Counted from the stretch's first letter, positions 43,882 to 53,138 are shown. The stretch: DNA of 64,000 bases from Pseudomonas protegens (GCF_003363755.1 NZ_CP031396.1:3851001-3915000); one strand, 5' to 3'. Notes: a model not told the origin generated them from the letters alone. Translations and numbers: made by a program.

Positions 43882-43896
43882 CAGCAACCTTGCCCA

Positions 43897-45027
43897 TCAG
43901 TCATCCGGATTGATCGCGAACTTCAGCTGATCGCCTTCCAGGTACACCACCGCCTCACGGCCATGGATATCCACAGGACGGGCTGAAATCGCTTCATGCT
44001 CCGGGACGATCTTGGACAGCACCTTGTGCTGCACGTCGACCCGCCAGATACAGGCCCGCGGCCCTTCGTTATCGAAGTACATCACCGGGCGGGTTTCGCT
44101 CCAGGTGGGATTGACGATGCTCCAGCCGGCCTCGACCTCATTGTGCTCGGTGACGTTCTCGGAGTAGGTGTTATTGCTCTGCCGGTCGTAGTCCAGGGAC
44201 AGGCTGTAGTTCTCCTGGTTCAGATCCTGGCCGACCCGCGCCCGGGCATGGCGCAGGGTGTTGGAGAGCGACTGGAACACCTGCTGGCTGGCTTCGGGAG
44301 CACTGCGCGAGCCCAGGCGATAGCGCATGCCCTGCTGCAACTCGCCGCCGCTGCGCTGGCGGTAATAGAACACCCCGTCGACGATCCCGGCAAAGCGCTG
44401 GCCCTGATCGTTGGCCCCCGGCAGGGCCCAGCCGACAAAGCCGATATCCCGGGCAATGGGATGCAGGCCGGGCTGGTCATCGGCGTATTCGTAGAGGGTG
44501 CCGACATAGCCTTCCCGTCCTCTCTGGTACTGACCGACGAACAGCACCACATGCAGCACGCCATCCAGCACCTGGGCGTCGACGATCTGCTGATCGCCTT
44601 GCGCTGGAGCGGCGGTGAACTTGGCCAGGGTGAAGCGCTGCCAGTCATCAGGGTCCTGCAGGCGGTACTGACGGGTGGGGTCCATGGGCAGCAGCTCGTC
44701 CTTGTCGGGTGCCGGAGGGATCGGCAACAGCGTGAGCATTTTCACCTGGGACCGATAGGCCGACTCCAGGCAGTCGCTGTCGGTGCAGGTGTCGCGCACT
44801 TCCCGCAGCCACTGGGTTTGCAACAGGCGAAACACCTGCAGGTGCTTGAGGGCCTGGTAGCGGCGGTTCAACTCATCGTCCTTGGCGGACAGGGTCGGCG
44901 TGTCGCAGACGGTTTTCTCCACCCGGGTAGAGGCCTTGGCGCAGTCGAAACCGGCGGCCTGCAACTGGGGCATGAATGCAGCCAGGGCCAGGCCCGTAGC
45001 GGCAAGCGACAGCAGAGGAAACTTCAT
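43897..45027 (-). CDS. Exported protein with N-terminal LprI/DUF1311-like domain
   Basis: 376 residues from ATG 45027 (AAGGATG upstream). Signal peptide MKFPLLSLAATGLALAAFMP, then a LprI-type domain with the pattern FDCAKASTRVEKTVCDTPTL, SAKDDELNRRYQALK and a second Cys pair DTCTDSDCLESAY. The remaining 270 residues have no recognised domain. LprI proteins inhibit lysozyme in mycobacteria; many bacterial members have unknown roles. It follows the cytochrome c gene by 31 bases. Confidence 0.7.
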   Translation of the reverse strand: MKFPLLSLAATGLALAAFMPQLQAAGFDCAKASTRVEKTVCDTPTLSAKDDELNRRYQALKHLQVFRLLQTQWLREVRDTCTDSDCLESAYRSQVKMLTLLPIPPAPDKDELLPMDPTRQYRLQDPDDWQRFTLAKFTAAPAQGDQQIVDAQVLDGVLHVVLFVGQYQRGREGYVGTLYEYADDQPGLHPIARDIGFVGWALPGANDQGQRFAGIVDGVFYYRQRSGGELQQGMRYRLGSRSAPEASQQVFQSLSNTLRHARARVGQDLNQENYSLSLDYDRQSNNTYSENVTEHNEVEAGWSIVNPTWSETRPVMYFDNEGPRACIWRVDVQHKVLSKIVPEHEAISARPVDIHGREAVVYLEGDQLKFAINPDD

Positions 45028-45058
45028 CAAAACATCCTTGTAGGCAAACGAGCTCGGA

Positions 45059-45445
45059 TCAGGGGGAAGGGAAGGTCTGCAGATAGGCCAGCAGATTATC
45101 GATTTTCTCTTCATCGCTCAGCCCCCAGAAAATCATCCGCGTACCGGGCACCACGGCTTTTGGATCTTCCAGGTACTGGATGAGCTTGTCCCGGGTCCAG
45201 ACGATGCCCGACGACTTCATGGCCGTTGAGTATTGATAGTCCGTGGCACTGCCTGCCGGGCGATCGATGATGCCGTTGAGCTGCGGCCCGAACGAACTGC
45301 GCACCGAAGGCCCTATATTGTGGCAGCCGCTGCACAAGCGCTTGAACAGCTTGCCACCGGCCTCGGCGTCGCCGGCCAGGGCCGGAGCGCTGAACAGCAG
45401 GGAGTGGAGCAACAGGGTCAGGATCGATAGGGAAATGGACTTCAT
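45059..45445 (-). CDS. Small periplasmic cytochrome c
   Basis: 128 residues from ATG 45445. Signal peptide (ending SAPALA), heme-binding CSGCH in KLFKRLCSGCHNIGP, and the axial Met in PGTRMIFWG. It has the class I (c2/c550-like) layout with one heme. It would carry electrons in the periplasm; the partner is unknown. It is 31 bases upstream of the LprI-like gene on the same strand, probably one operon. Confidence 0.88.
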   Translation of the reverse strand: MKSISLSILTLLLHSLLFSAPALAGDAEAGGKLFKRLCSGCHNIGPSVRSSFGPQLNGIIDRPAGSATDYQYSTAMKSSGIVWTRDKLIQYLEDPKAVVPGTRMIFWGLSDEEKIDNLLAYLQTFPSP

Positions 45446-45673
45446 GGGCGGCCTGTGTACAACGGGGATCGGCGGGTATTGGAGCATGAAGTGCGGTGCA
45501 GATGGATAGCCAAAACAGTTAGGTTCACACGTGGTTCCGTTCATCGTTATTTTTTTGATGTGTATTGTTGTATGCATAATATTGCGTATATTGAGGGTGC
45601 GCGTGCCGCAATACCGACTGATAATGAACTGACAAAGACGAACGAACTGAGTGATGAATCGAGGCAATAGAGC

Positions 45674-45955
45674 ATGAGTGCACTCCTAGACCGAGCTGAG
45701 CAGGCAGTGTCCGCTACAGCGATGGTTCGAGGCTTTAGCGCGAAACTGAAGGAAGTTACGAGCGGTGAAGTCACTCATTTGGTGATTTTCAAGGATAACG
45801 AGCCAGCAGCTGTGCTGGTGGGTGTAGACGCCTACCAAGCTTTGCAGGACGAACTCGAAGATCTTCGCGCTGAGCGTTTGGCCATTGAGCGCCTGTCCAC
45901 TTTGGACGAACAGAACACAGTGAGCCTTGAGGACATGGAGGCTCGCTTCAAGTAG
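45674..45955 (+). CDS. Phd/YefM-type antitoxin
   Basis: 93 residues. N-terminal DNA-binding part of the Phd/YefM fold (VSATAMVRGFSAKLKEVTSG, VTHLVIFKDNEPAAVLVGVD) and an acidic C-terminal toxin-binding tail (LEDLRAERLAIERLSTLDEQ, DMEARFK). The ribosome site is weak (GAGGCAATAGAGC). The toxin gene starts ten bases after its stop. The AT-rich region 45540-45600 with an imperfect dyad around TATGCATAATATTGCGTATA is a likely self-regulated promoter. Confidence 0.87.
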   Translation: MSALLDRAEQAVSATAMVRGFSAKLKEVTSGEVTHLVIFKDNEPAAVLVGVDAYQALQDELEDLRAERLAIERLSTLDEQNTVSLEDMEARFK

Positions 45956-45965
45956 GCAATAGTCA

Positions 45966-46250
45966 ATGACCTGGAGCGTTCGGTTTCACCCTGATGTTGA
46001 GCGAGATCTCGCTCAGTTAGGTAGGGCTGAGGCAAAAAGAGTCCTTAAGGTGATCCGGGAGCGGATCGTTGAAGGCGAGCCAGACAAGATCGGCAAGCTC
46101 CTTCGCGGCGCTCTCGCCGGTCACCGCCGGATTCGGACAGGTGATGTTCGCATCGTCTATAGGATCCAAGGTTCTGAGATCGTGCTGGTCCTGTGCATTG
46201 GGGCCAGACGCGACGATGAAGTCTATGAGGCCGCCAATAGGCGAGTCTGA
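45966..46250 (+). CDS. RelE/ParE-superfamily toxin
   Basis: 94 residues: MTWSVRFHPDVERDLAQLGR, GKLLRGALAGHRRIRTGDVR, VYRIQGSEIVLVLCIGARRD. The arrangement of Arg and the RIRTGDVRIVYRI strand fits RelE-type ribosome-dependent RNases rather than ParE gyrase poisons, but the choice is uncertain. Encoded directly after the antitoxin and before a terminator, so this is a complete two-gene module. Base composition is lower in G+C than the neighbours. Confidence 0.88.
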   Translation: MTWSVRFHPDVERDLAQLGRAEAKRVLKVIRERIVEGEPDKIGKLLRGALAGHRRIRTGDVRIVYRIQGSEIVLVLCIGARRDDEVYEAANRRV

Positions 46251-46257
46251 CCCTTGA

Positions 46258-46281
46258 GCCCCGCTTCGGCGGGTTTTTTTA
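46258..46281 (+). terminator. Rho-independent terminator of the toxin-antitoxin operon
   Basis: GCCCCGC-TTCG-GCGGG then T7, eight bases after the toxin stop. Confidence 0.9.
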
Positions 46282-46551
46282 TCCAACCTTCCATCACCTT
46301 GGCCCTTCGAGGGAGCTCTGCTGGGTGCCTGCCACGTGGGCGCTCCTTATCCTTCTGGTTGCGCGTCGATCAAATTCGATGCAAATGACCTGCTCGAAAT
46401 GGCTAGAGGCATAGGTCGTGCGTTGACGACGAGCAAATCCCAAGTCTCGATGAAAATGATGGGCATGCCAGGAAGCGAAAGCGTAGGTGCGGACAATTTG
46501 TGGGCGCTCTCACGACATGACGTGAGGCTTTTCTGAGGTACGGAAACAACA

Positions 46552-46577
46552 AAGCCCCTGCATTTCTGCAGGGGCTT
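46552..46577 (-). terminator. Hairpin terminator downstream of tRNA-Thr
   Basis: Stem AGCCCCTGCA-GAAA-TGCAGGGGCT on the minus strand, ten bases beyond the tRNA 3' end, followed by CTTTGTTGTTT. Confidence 0.8.
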
Positions 46578-46586
46578 CGTTTTGTA

Positions 46587-46662
<76 letters not shown>

Positions 46663-46676
46663 GTGTTAGGGCGACG

Positions 46677-46704
46677 ATTATAGCGATTGGCGGGGTTCTG
46701 TAAA
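46677..46704 (-). promoter_or_regulatory. Sigma-70 promoter of tRNA-Thr
   Basis: On the minus strand, TTTACA (46699-46704), a 16-base spacer and a perfect TATAAT (46677-46682), ending 14 bases before the tRNA 5' end. Confidence 0.8.
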
Positions 46705-46795
46705 CCCCTGAAATCTGACTATTTTTGCGTGGGCCCATGCGGACTCTATACGTAGCGTTCCCAGGCACTCTGGGGCTCAAGCGCGAGGAGGCTTT

Positions 46796-46822
46796 GAATC
46801 ATCGGCGGATAGCCGATGATTC
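46796..46822. repeat. Perfect 11-base inverted repeat
   Basis: GAATCATCGGC-GGATA-GCCGATGATTC, about 75 bases before the lipoprotein gene. No T-run follows, so it is more likely an operator or structured leader than a terminator. Confidence 0.6.
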
Positions 46823-46896
46823 AGTGCAGACGGCCCCCACTCGGCCGATAGCCTGCTCAGCCGCTCATACCGCTTCAGACAAAGGAAAGATCAGTC

Positions 46897-47541
46897 ATGA
46901 AACCTGGAAATATTCCCTTGCTGGCGCTGCTGTCGTTGCTCGGCGCCTGTAGCGTCAAGCCGGTGGAGCCTTATTCGGAGCCGCCCCTGGGTGTGCCGAC
47001 GGCGCAGTTGCGGGTGATCACCAATGGCGAGGTGCGCGGTGAGGTCTATGCCGGTTGCCAGGGTGACAGCAAGCGCTTGGCCAAGGCCGGGCGCTTCGGC
47101 AGCGATCAACAGGCGAACATCAACTATCCGCAGTTTCCCATGCAGCCAAGGCAGATCGACATGCTGCCGCGTTTCGCGCCGAAGCTGCCGTCCTACGTGG
47201 GGGCGATCCGTATGGGCGAGGGTTCTTACAACGAGGTCGTCACCGAGTATCGGGTGCCCGCTGGCAGGCCTTTTCTGCTGGAAGGGGGAGGTGTTGCCGC
47301 AGGCAGTTATGGCAGTACCTATCGCACCTGTCCGCCGGTGAAGAAGGTGGTGCTGTTGGAGCCGGGCAAGAGTTACGAAGCCTTTGTCGGCTTGAATTAC
47401 ATCCCGGTGGCCGGGGGCGAGGTGCAAGCGATGTGTGCGTTTGCGGTGTACCAGTTGCTGCCGCTGAGCAAACCGGGGGCAACCCTGCCGCTGGCGGTCC
47501 AGTCCAGGCCTCCAGCGGACCGGCGTTGCCCCGGTCAGTGA
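46897..47541 (+). CDS. Putative lipoprotein of unknown function
   Basis: 214 residues from ATG 46897 (AAAGGAAAG upstream). Signal peptide with lipobox LLGAC (Cys at about residue 18). The mature part has a small Ig- or jelly-roll-like sequence with four Cys (YAGCQGDSK, YRTCPPVKK, QAMCAFAVY) and no known domain. Probably anchored in the outer membrane. Monocistronic. Confidence 0.75.
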   Translation: MKPGNIPLLALLSLLGACSVKPVEPYSEPPLGVPTAQLRVITNGEVRGEVYAGCQGDSKRLAKAGRFGSDQQANINYPQFPMQPRQIDMLPRFAPKLPSYVGAIRMGEGSYNEVVTEYRVPAGRPFLLEGGGVAAGSYGSTYRTCPPVKKVVLLEPGKSYEAFVGLNYIPVAGGEVQAMCAFAVYQLLPLSKPGATLPLAVQSRPPADRRCPGQ

Positions 47542-47581
47542 GTGTCCCCGGCCGGGGGTTAGCCGGCCAGGGAGCTTTTGC

Positions 47582-47803
47582 CTAGGCCTCCCAGCCCGCG
47601 TCACGTACTGCTTGCTGGACCAACGGATGCAGTTCGGCACCTTGCTGCTCGGTCTGCCAGGCCAGCAGTTCCTTGCGCATGGCCGGGGTCCAGAACATCT
47701 GCATGTGGTTGCGCACGCTCAGCACCGCCTGCGCCTGATCCGGCTCGTTGGCAAAGTACGCGGCGATCTGGTTGGCCATCTTGATCAGGTTGGCGGTGCT
47801 CAT
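47582..47803 (-). CDS. fdsD: Formate dehydrogenase delta subunit FdsD
   Basis: 73 residues: LIKMANQIAAYFANEPDQAQ and RNHMQMFWTPAMRKELLAWQ are the typical FdsD sequence. The subunit is needed for assembly or stability of soluble NAD-dependent formate dehydrogenase. Its ATG overlaps the fdsA stop by four bases; it is the last gene of the operon. Confidence 0.92.
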   Translation of the reverse strand: MSTANLIKMANQIAAYFANEPDQAQAVLSVRNHMQMFWTPAMRKELLAWQTEQQGAELHPLVQQAVRDAGWEA

Positions 47804-50697
47804 CGGCGCACCTCCGCCTTGCCGCCCCGGGAGCGCCGGCGTTCATCCAGCAGGCGATGCTGTTCGTCGCTGAATGCCTGGTAGCGCTTCTGCCATTCGG
47901 AAGGGTGGTAGACGCGGCTGACTTCCACCGCCGTGACCTTGTACTCCGGACAGTTGGTGGCCCAGTCGGAGTTGTCGGTGGTGATCACGTTGGCCCCCGA
48001 TTCGGGGAAGTGGAAGGTGGTGTAGACCACGCCCGGCGCTACCCGCTCGGTAACCCGGGCGCGCAGCACGGTCTGCCCGGCGCGGCTGCCGATGCCCACC
48101 CAGTCGCCTTCGTTGATGCCCCGGCTCTCGGCGTCGGTGGGGTGGATTTCCAGGCGGTCCTCGGCGTGCCAGGCAACGTTGTCGGTGCGTCGGGTCTGGG
48201 CGCCGACGTTGTACTGGCTGAGGATGCGGCCGGTGGTCAGCAGCAGCGGGTAGCGGCCATTGACCTTCTCGTCGGTGGGCACGTAGCCGGTGAGCATGAA
48301 ACGGCCCTTGCCGCGCACGAACTCGTCGATGTGCATGGTCGGCGTACCGTCCGGCGCGGCGTCGTTGCACGGCCATTGCAGGCTGCCGTGGCGATCCAGG
48401 CTGGCGTAGCTGACGCCGGTGAAGGTCGGGGTCAGGCGGGCGATTTCATCCATGATTTCCGAGGGATGGTTGTAGTGCATCGGGTAGCCCAGGGCCGCCG
48501 CCAGGGCCAGGGTGCCTTCCCAGTCGGCCTTGCCGCCCAGCGGCTCCATGACCTTGCGCACCCGGGAGATGCGCCGTTCGGCGTTGGTGAAGGTGCCGTC
48601 CTTTTCCAGGAACGAGCTGCCCGGCAGGAACACGTGGGCGAACTTGGCGGTCTCGTTGAGGAAAATGTCCTGCACCACCACGCATTCCATGGCCGACAGG
48701 GCCGCGGTCACGTGCTGGGTGTTGGGGTCGCTCTGGGCGATGTCCTCGCCCTGGCAGTACAGGCCCTTGAAGCTGCCGCCCAGGGCCGCTTCGAACATGT
48801 TGGGAATGCGCAGCCCGGGGTCGGCTTGCAGGGTGACGTTCCAGGCCTGCTCGAACTCCTGGCGCACCGCCTGGTTGGAGATGTGCCGGTAGCCCGGCAG
48901 CTCGTGGGGGAAGGAGCCCATGTCGCAGGAACCCTGGACGTTGTTCTGCCCCCGCAGCGGGTTCACCCCGACCCCTTCGCGGCCGATGTTGCCGGTGGCC
49001 ATCGCCAGGTTGGCGATGCCCATCACCGCGGTGCTGCCCTGGCTGTGTTCGGTGACGCCCAGGCCGTAGTAGATCGCCGCGTTGCCGCCGGTGGCGTACA
49101 GGCGCGCAGCGGCGCGGATATCGGCGGCGGGTACGCCACAGATCGCGCCGAGCACTTCCGGCGAGTTGTCGGCGCGGCTGACGAAGGCGCTCCATTGGGC
49201 GAAGGCTTGCGGCTCGCAGCGGGCGTCGACGAACTCTTGATTGACCAGGCCCTCGGTGACGATCACATGGGCCAGGGCATTGAGCATGGCCACGTTGGTG
49301 CCTGGGCGCAGGGCCAGGTGCAACTCGGCGCGGGCGTGCACCGCGTCCACCAGATCGATGCGCCGTGGGTCGATGACGATCAGCTTGGCCCCTTCACGCA
49401 GGCGCCGTTTGAGCTGGGAACCGAACACCGGGTGCGCGTCGCTGGGGTTGGCGCCCATGACCAGGATCACGTCGGCCTGCATCACCGAGTCGAAGCTCTG
49501 GGTGCCAGCGGATTCCCCCAGGGTCTGCTTGAGGCCGTAGCCGGTGGGCGAGTGGCAGACCCGCGCACAGGTGTCGACGTTGTTGTTGCCGAAGGCCGCC
49601 CGCACCAGCTTCTGTACCAGGTAGGTTTCTTCGTTGGTGCAGCGGCTGGAGGTGATGCCGCCGATGGAGTCGCGGCCGTACTTGAACTGGATGCGCCGCA
49701 GCTCGCTGGCGGCGTAGGTCACCGCTTCGTCCCAGCTGACTTCCTGCCACGGGTCGCTGATGTGCTTGCGGATCATCGGCTTGGTGATGCGATCCGGGTG
49801 GGTGGCGTAGCCCCAGGCGAAGCGGCCCTTGACGCAGGAATGGCCGTGGTTGGCCTGGCCGTTCTTGTCCGGAACCATGCGCACCAGTTGCTCGCCCTTC
49901 ATCTCGGCGCGGAACGAGCAGCCAACCCCGCAGTAGGCGCAGGTGGTGATCACTGCCCGCTCCGGCTGGCCCATTTCCACCACGCTTTTTTCCATCAGGG
50001 TCGCGGTGGGGCAGGCCTGCACGCAGGCACCGCAGGATACGCATTCGGAGTCCAGGAAGTTGTCGCCACCGGCCGCCGCGACCCGGGATTCGAAGCCGCG
50101 GCCGCTGATGGTCAGGGCGAAGGTGCCCTGGGTCTCCTCGCAGGCGCGCACGCAGCGGTTGCAGACGATGCACTTGCTCGGGTCGTAGTCGAAGTAGGGG
50201 TTGGAGCTGTCTTTCTGATCGTCCAGGTGGTTGGCGCCGTCATAGCCGTAGCGCACTTCCCGCAGGCCCACCTGGCCGGCCACGGTCTGCAGTTCGCAGT
50301 TGCCATTGGCCGAGCAGGTCAGGCAGTCCAGCGGGTGGTCGGAGATGTACAGCTCCATCACGTTGCGCCGCAGGGTCGCCAGTTTCGGCGTTTGCGTATG
50401 CACCACCATGCCTTCGCTGACCGGGGTGGTGCAGGAGGCCGGGTAGCCGCGCATGCCGTCGATCTCCACCAGGCACATGCGGCACGAGCCGAAGGCTTCC
50501 AGGCTGTCGGTGGCGCAGAGTTTGGGAATGGTGGTGCCCATCAGTGCCGCGGCGCGCATCACCGAGGTGCCCTGGGGCACGCTGATGCTGCGGCCGTCGA
50601 TGTTCAGGCTGACTTGCACCTGGCTGTCGCGGGCCGGGGTGCCGAAGTCCACGGCATTGAGGTCGATGTCTGTGGCAGGGTCGAAAATACTGATCAT
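47800..50697 (-). CDS. fdsA: NAD-dependent formate dehydrogenase alpha subunit FdsA
   Basis: 965 residues from ATG 50697. An N-terminal [2Fe-2S] ferredoxin domain (CATDSLEAFGSCRMC), a His-ligated cluster region (HPLDCLTCSANGNC), two [4Fe-4S] motifs (CIVCNRCVRAC, CVSCGACVQAC), a fifth cluster CAYCGVGC, then the bis-MGD molybdopterin domain with catalytic Cys381 in CARVCHSPTGYG, and the C-terminal dinucleotide-binding domain. It oxidises formate to CO2 and passes electrons to FdsB. No signal peptide, so cytoplasmic. ATGA overlaps with fdsB and fdsD. Confidence 0.95.
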   Translation of the reverse strand: MISIFDPATDIDLNAVDFGTPARDSQVQVSLNIDGRSISVPQGTSVMRAAALMGTTIPKLCATDSLEAFGSCRMCLVEIDGMRGYPASCTTPVSEGMVVHTQTPKLATLRRNVMELYISDHPLDCLTCSANGNCELQTVAGQVGLREVRYGYDGANHLDDQKDSSNPYFDYDPSKCIVCNRCVRACEETQGTFALTISGRGFESRVAAAGGDNFLDSECVSCGACVQACPTATLMEKSVVEMGQPERAVITTCAYCGVGCSFRAEMKGEQLVRMVPDKNGQANHGHSCVKGRFAWGYATHPDRITKPMIRKHISDPWQEVSWDEAVTYAASELRRIQFKYGRDSIGGITSSRCTNEETYLVQKLVRAAFGNNNVDTCARVCHSPTGYGLKQTLGESAGTQSFDSVMQADVILVMGANPSDAHPVFGSQLKRRLREGAKLIVIDPRRIDLVDAVHARAELHLALRPGTNVAMLNALAHVIVTEGLVNQEFVDARCEPQAFAQWSAFVSRADNSPEVLGAICGVPAADIRAAARLYATGGNAAIYYGLGVTEHSQGSTAVMGIANLAMATGNIGREGVGVNPLRGQNNVQGSCDMGSFPHELPGYRHISNQAVRQEFEQAWNVTLQADPGLRIPNMFEAALGGSFKGLYCQGEDIAQSDPNTQHVTAALSAMECVVVQDIFLNETAKFAHVFLPGSSFLEKDGTFTNAERRISRVRKVMEPLGGKADWEGTLALAAALGYPMHYNHPSEIMDEIARLTPTFTGVSYASLDRHGSLQWPCNDAAPDGTPTMHIDEFVRGKGRFMLTGYVPTDEKVNGRYPLLLTTGRILSQYNVGAQTRRTDNVAWHAEDRLEIHPTDAESRGINEGDWVGIGSRAGQTVLRARVTERVAPGVVYTTFHFPESGANVITTDNSDWATNCPEYKVTAVEVSRVYHPSEWQKRYQAFSDEQHRLLDERRRSRGGKAEVRR

Positions 50698-52253
50698 TGG
50701 TCGGCCTCCGAGGGCTGCAGACCGAAGTCGGCGGGAAAGTGCTTCAGGGCGCTGGCCACCGGGTAGGAGGTCATCCCGCCCAGGGCGCACAGCGAACCGT
50801 ATTGCAGGGTGTCGCACAGGTCTTTGAGGATCAGCGCCTGCTCGTCGCGGCGGCCTTGATCGGGGGCCGCCAGCAGGCGGTCGATGACCTCCACGCCGCG
50901 GGTCGAGCCAATGCGGCACGGGGTGCATTTGCCGCAGGATTCCTCGGCGCAGAATTGCAGGGCGAAGCGCGCCATGTGGGCCATGTCCAGGCTGTCATCG
51001 GCCACCACCACGCCGCCGTGGCCGAGCATCGCGCCCATGGCGGCGAAAGCTTCGTAATCCAGCGGTGTATCGAACTGCGCCGGTGGCACCCAGGCGCCGA
51101 GCGGGCCGCCCACTTGCGCGGCCTTCAGTGGCCGGCCACTGGCGGTGCCGCCGCCGTAGCCTTCCACCAGTTCGCGCAGGGTCAGGCCGAAGGCCCGTTC
51201 CACCAGGCCGCCATGACGCACGTTGCCCGCCAGCTGGAAGGGCATGGTGCCCAGGGAGCGGCCCATGCCGTAGTCGCGATAGAAGGCTGCACCCTTTTCC
51301 AGGATCAGCGGCACCGAGGCCAGGGTCAGCACGTTGTGCACCAGGGTCGGCTGGCCGAACAGGCCTTGCAGCGCCGGGATCGGTGGCTTGGCGCGAACGA
51401 TGCCGCGCTTGCCTTCCAGGGAGTCCAGCAGCGCGGTTTCCTCGCCGCAGATATAGGCCCCGGCGCCGACCCGTACCTCCATGTCGAACGCCTGGCCGCT
51501 ACCGCCGGCATTGGCCCCGAGGTAACCGGCATCCCGGGCGATGTCCAGGGCCTCGCGCAAGGTCGCCACCGCCTGGGGATATTCCGAGCGCACGTAGATG
51601 TAGCCGTAGCTGGCGCCGACCGCGATGCCGGCAATGGCCATGCCTTCGATCAGCAGGAACGGGTCGCCTTCCATCAGCATGCGGTCGGCGAAGGTGCCAG
51701 AGTCGCCTTCGTCGGCGTTGCACACCACGTACTTTTGCTGCTGCGGGGTGTCGCGCACGGTGCGCCATTTGATCCCGGCGGGGAACGCCGCGCCGCCGCG
51801 GCCGCGCAGGCCGGAGTCGAGCACCGTGGTCACGGTCTGCTCACCGCCCAGGGCGACGGCGCGGCCCAGGCCCTCGAAGCCGCCGTGGGCCCGATAGTCC
51901 GCCAGGGACAGCGGCCGGGTAATGCCGGCGCGGGCGAACAGCAGGCGTTGCTGGCTTTTCAGGTAGGGCAGGTCTTCGACTCGGCCCAGGGCCAGGGGAT
52001 GGCTGGTAGGGGCGTCTTGCAGGGCTTTCAGCAGCGAGGGCACGTCGGCGACGCTCACCGGGCCGAAGCCCAGGCGTCCGTCCGGGGTATCGACTTCCAG
52101 CAGCGGTTCCAGCCAGTACAGGCCACGGGAGCTGGTGCGTTGCAATTGCAGCGGCAGGTTGTGGTGCTCGGCCTGGGCGGCGATGGCGTCGGCCACCGCG
52201 TCGGCGCCCACGGCCCGGGCCAGGGAATCACAGGGCAGATAGAGGCTCGGCAT
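50694..52253 (-). CDS. fdsB: Formate dehydrogenase beta subunit FdsB (NuoF-like)
   Basis: 519 residues from ATG 52253. NuoF-type NAD/FMN subunit: SGLRGRGGAAFPAGIKWRTV (NADH loop), VVCNADEGDSGTFADR (FMN), ICGEETALLDSLEGKRG, and the [4Fe-4S] motif ESCGKCTPCRIG. An N-terminal thioredoxin-like extension of about 110 residues matches FdsB/HoxF types. It transfers electrons from FdsA to NAD. The start overlaps the fdsG stop by one base (TGATG). Confidence 0.95.
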   Translation of the reverse strand: MPSLYLPCDSLARAVGADAVADAIAAQAEHHNLPLQLQRTSSRGLYWLEPLLEVDTPDGRLGFGPVSVADVPSLLKALQDAPTSHPLALGRVEDLPYLKSQQRLLFARAGITRPLSLADYRAHGGFEGLGRAVALGGEQTVTTVLDSGLRGRGGAAFPAGIKWRTVRDTPQQQKYVVCNADEGDSGTFADRMLMEGDPFLLIEGMAIAGIAVGASYGYIYVRSEYPQAVATLREALDIARDAGYLGANAGGSGQAFDMEVRVGAGAYICGEETALLDSLEGKRGIVRAKPPIPALQGLFGQPTLVHNVLTLASVPLILEKGAAFYRDYGMGRSLGTMPFQLAGNVRHGGLVERAFGLTLRELVEGYGGGTASGRPLKAAQVGGPLGAWVPPAQFDTPLDYEAFAAMGAMLGHGGVVVADDSLDMAHMARFALQFCAEESCGKCTPCRIGSTRGVEVIDRLLAAPDQGRRDEQALILKDLCDTLQYGSLCALGGMTSYPVASALKHFPADFGLQPSEADQ

Positions 52254-52729
52254 CACGCGTCCTCCCGGCAACTGTCCAGCAGCGCGTCCAGGCATTCGGC
52301 GCTGACTCGGGCATGCAGTTGTCCATCCAGCTCCAGGGCCGGCGAGCAGGCACAGGCACCCAGGCAGTACACCGGCCGCAGGCTGATGGAACCGTCAGCG
52401 CTGCTGCCGTGGTCATCCAGTTGCAGGCGTGCGCGCAGTTGCGCCGCCAGTTGCTCGGCGCCGCGGCTCTGGCAGGACTCGGCACGGCACAGGCGCAGGA
52501 TGTGCCGCGCCGGTGGCGCGGTACGAAAATCATGGTAGAAGCTGATCACCCCGCGCACTTCCGCCTGGCTCTGATTGAGCGCATGGGCAATGTCGGGGAC
52601 GGCCAGATCGGGGATGTAGCCGAGCTCTTCCTGAATCTGATGGAGAATCGGCAACAGCGCACCCGGGGAGCCTTTGTGACGCTCCAGCAGGGTGTGGATC
52701 AACGGCAGATGCAGTGTTTCATCAGGCAT
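52253..52729 (-). CDS. fdsG: Formate dehydrogenase gamma subunit FdsG (NuoE-like)
   Basis: 158 residues from ATG 52729. A NuoE-type helical part (LLPILHQIQEELGYIPDLAV) followed by a [2Fe-2S] thioredoxin-like domain with the ligands CRAESC and CLGACACSP. First gene of fdsGBAD. The accessory gene fdsC (FdhD type, sulfuration of the cofactor), present after fdsA in Cupriavidus, is not in this operon. Confidence 0.93.
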   Translation of the reverse strand: MPDETLHLPLIHTLLERHKGSPGALLPILHQIQEELGYIPDLAVPDIAHALNQSQAEVRGVISFYHDFRTAPPARHILRLCRAESCQSRGAEQLAAQLRARLQLDDHGSSADGSISLRPVYCLGACACSPALELDGQLHARVSAECLDALLDSCREDA

Positions 52730-53138
52730 ACAGCAATTCCTCACGGTCACGGACGAACCTGGTGGTTGTCGGCTGTCCGAAAGTGTCGGCTGCGGCACTG
52801 GTTGCCACGTCACGGTAGCGCGGCGTTTCAGGCCGTTGGCCATGCACCCTGAATGGGTATCTTGTTGTACCCGGTACGGTCGTTGCCGCACCTGTTCAGG
52901 GCATAAAGGGCAGCTTGACACGCTGCCTCTGATTGAACCGCACGAAAGCGACCCGTTCGGTTCCGAATACGACCACCCATCGAGTCTAGAAGAGCCCGGG
53001 CAAGCCGTTGGAGCGAGCTGCGCACTATCGGATAAAACGCGGGGGGCGGGGCATGACGTCGGTCAGCTAGAAGGTGATTAGTCATGAGCGCGAAAGAAGG
53101 GGTGGCGAGCGAGCAAGCTCCCTCGCCACAGGGGGCTG
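52730..53138. other. Intergenic region upstream of fdsG
   Basis: 409 bases between two minus-strand genes. It must hold the fds promoter. I found no clear -24/-12 site or inverted operator; open frames here lack ribosome sites. A REP-like hairpin is at 53103-53128. Confidence 0.5.
53103..53128. repeat. Short intergenic palindrome (TGGCGAGGGAGCTTGCT type)
   Basis: TGGCGAGCGAGCAAGCTCCCTCG with complementary ends, 11 bases past the last permease gene. This is a common fluorescent-pseudomonad repeat and may act as a transcript end. Confidence 0.7.

Larger units (their letters stand above)
46251..46586. other. Intergenic region between toxin gene and tRNA
   Basis: 336 bases. It begins with the toxin-operon terminator and ends with a hairpin downstream of the tRNA. 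The middle (46290-46540) has short open frames on both strands without ribosome site or family resemblance, and atypical composition; it looks like decayed accessory DNA. Confidence 0.5.

Noticed and set aside
47857..50766. 969-codon plus-strand frame opposite fdsA
   Set aside because: Antisense shadow of fdsA; its translation is Gly/Ala/His-rich without any motif.
52730..52800. GGCAC...TTGC upstream of fdsG considered as a sigma-54 promoter
   Set aside because: The spacing between GG and GC is eight bases instead of ten and the orientation is opposite to fdsG.
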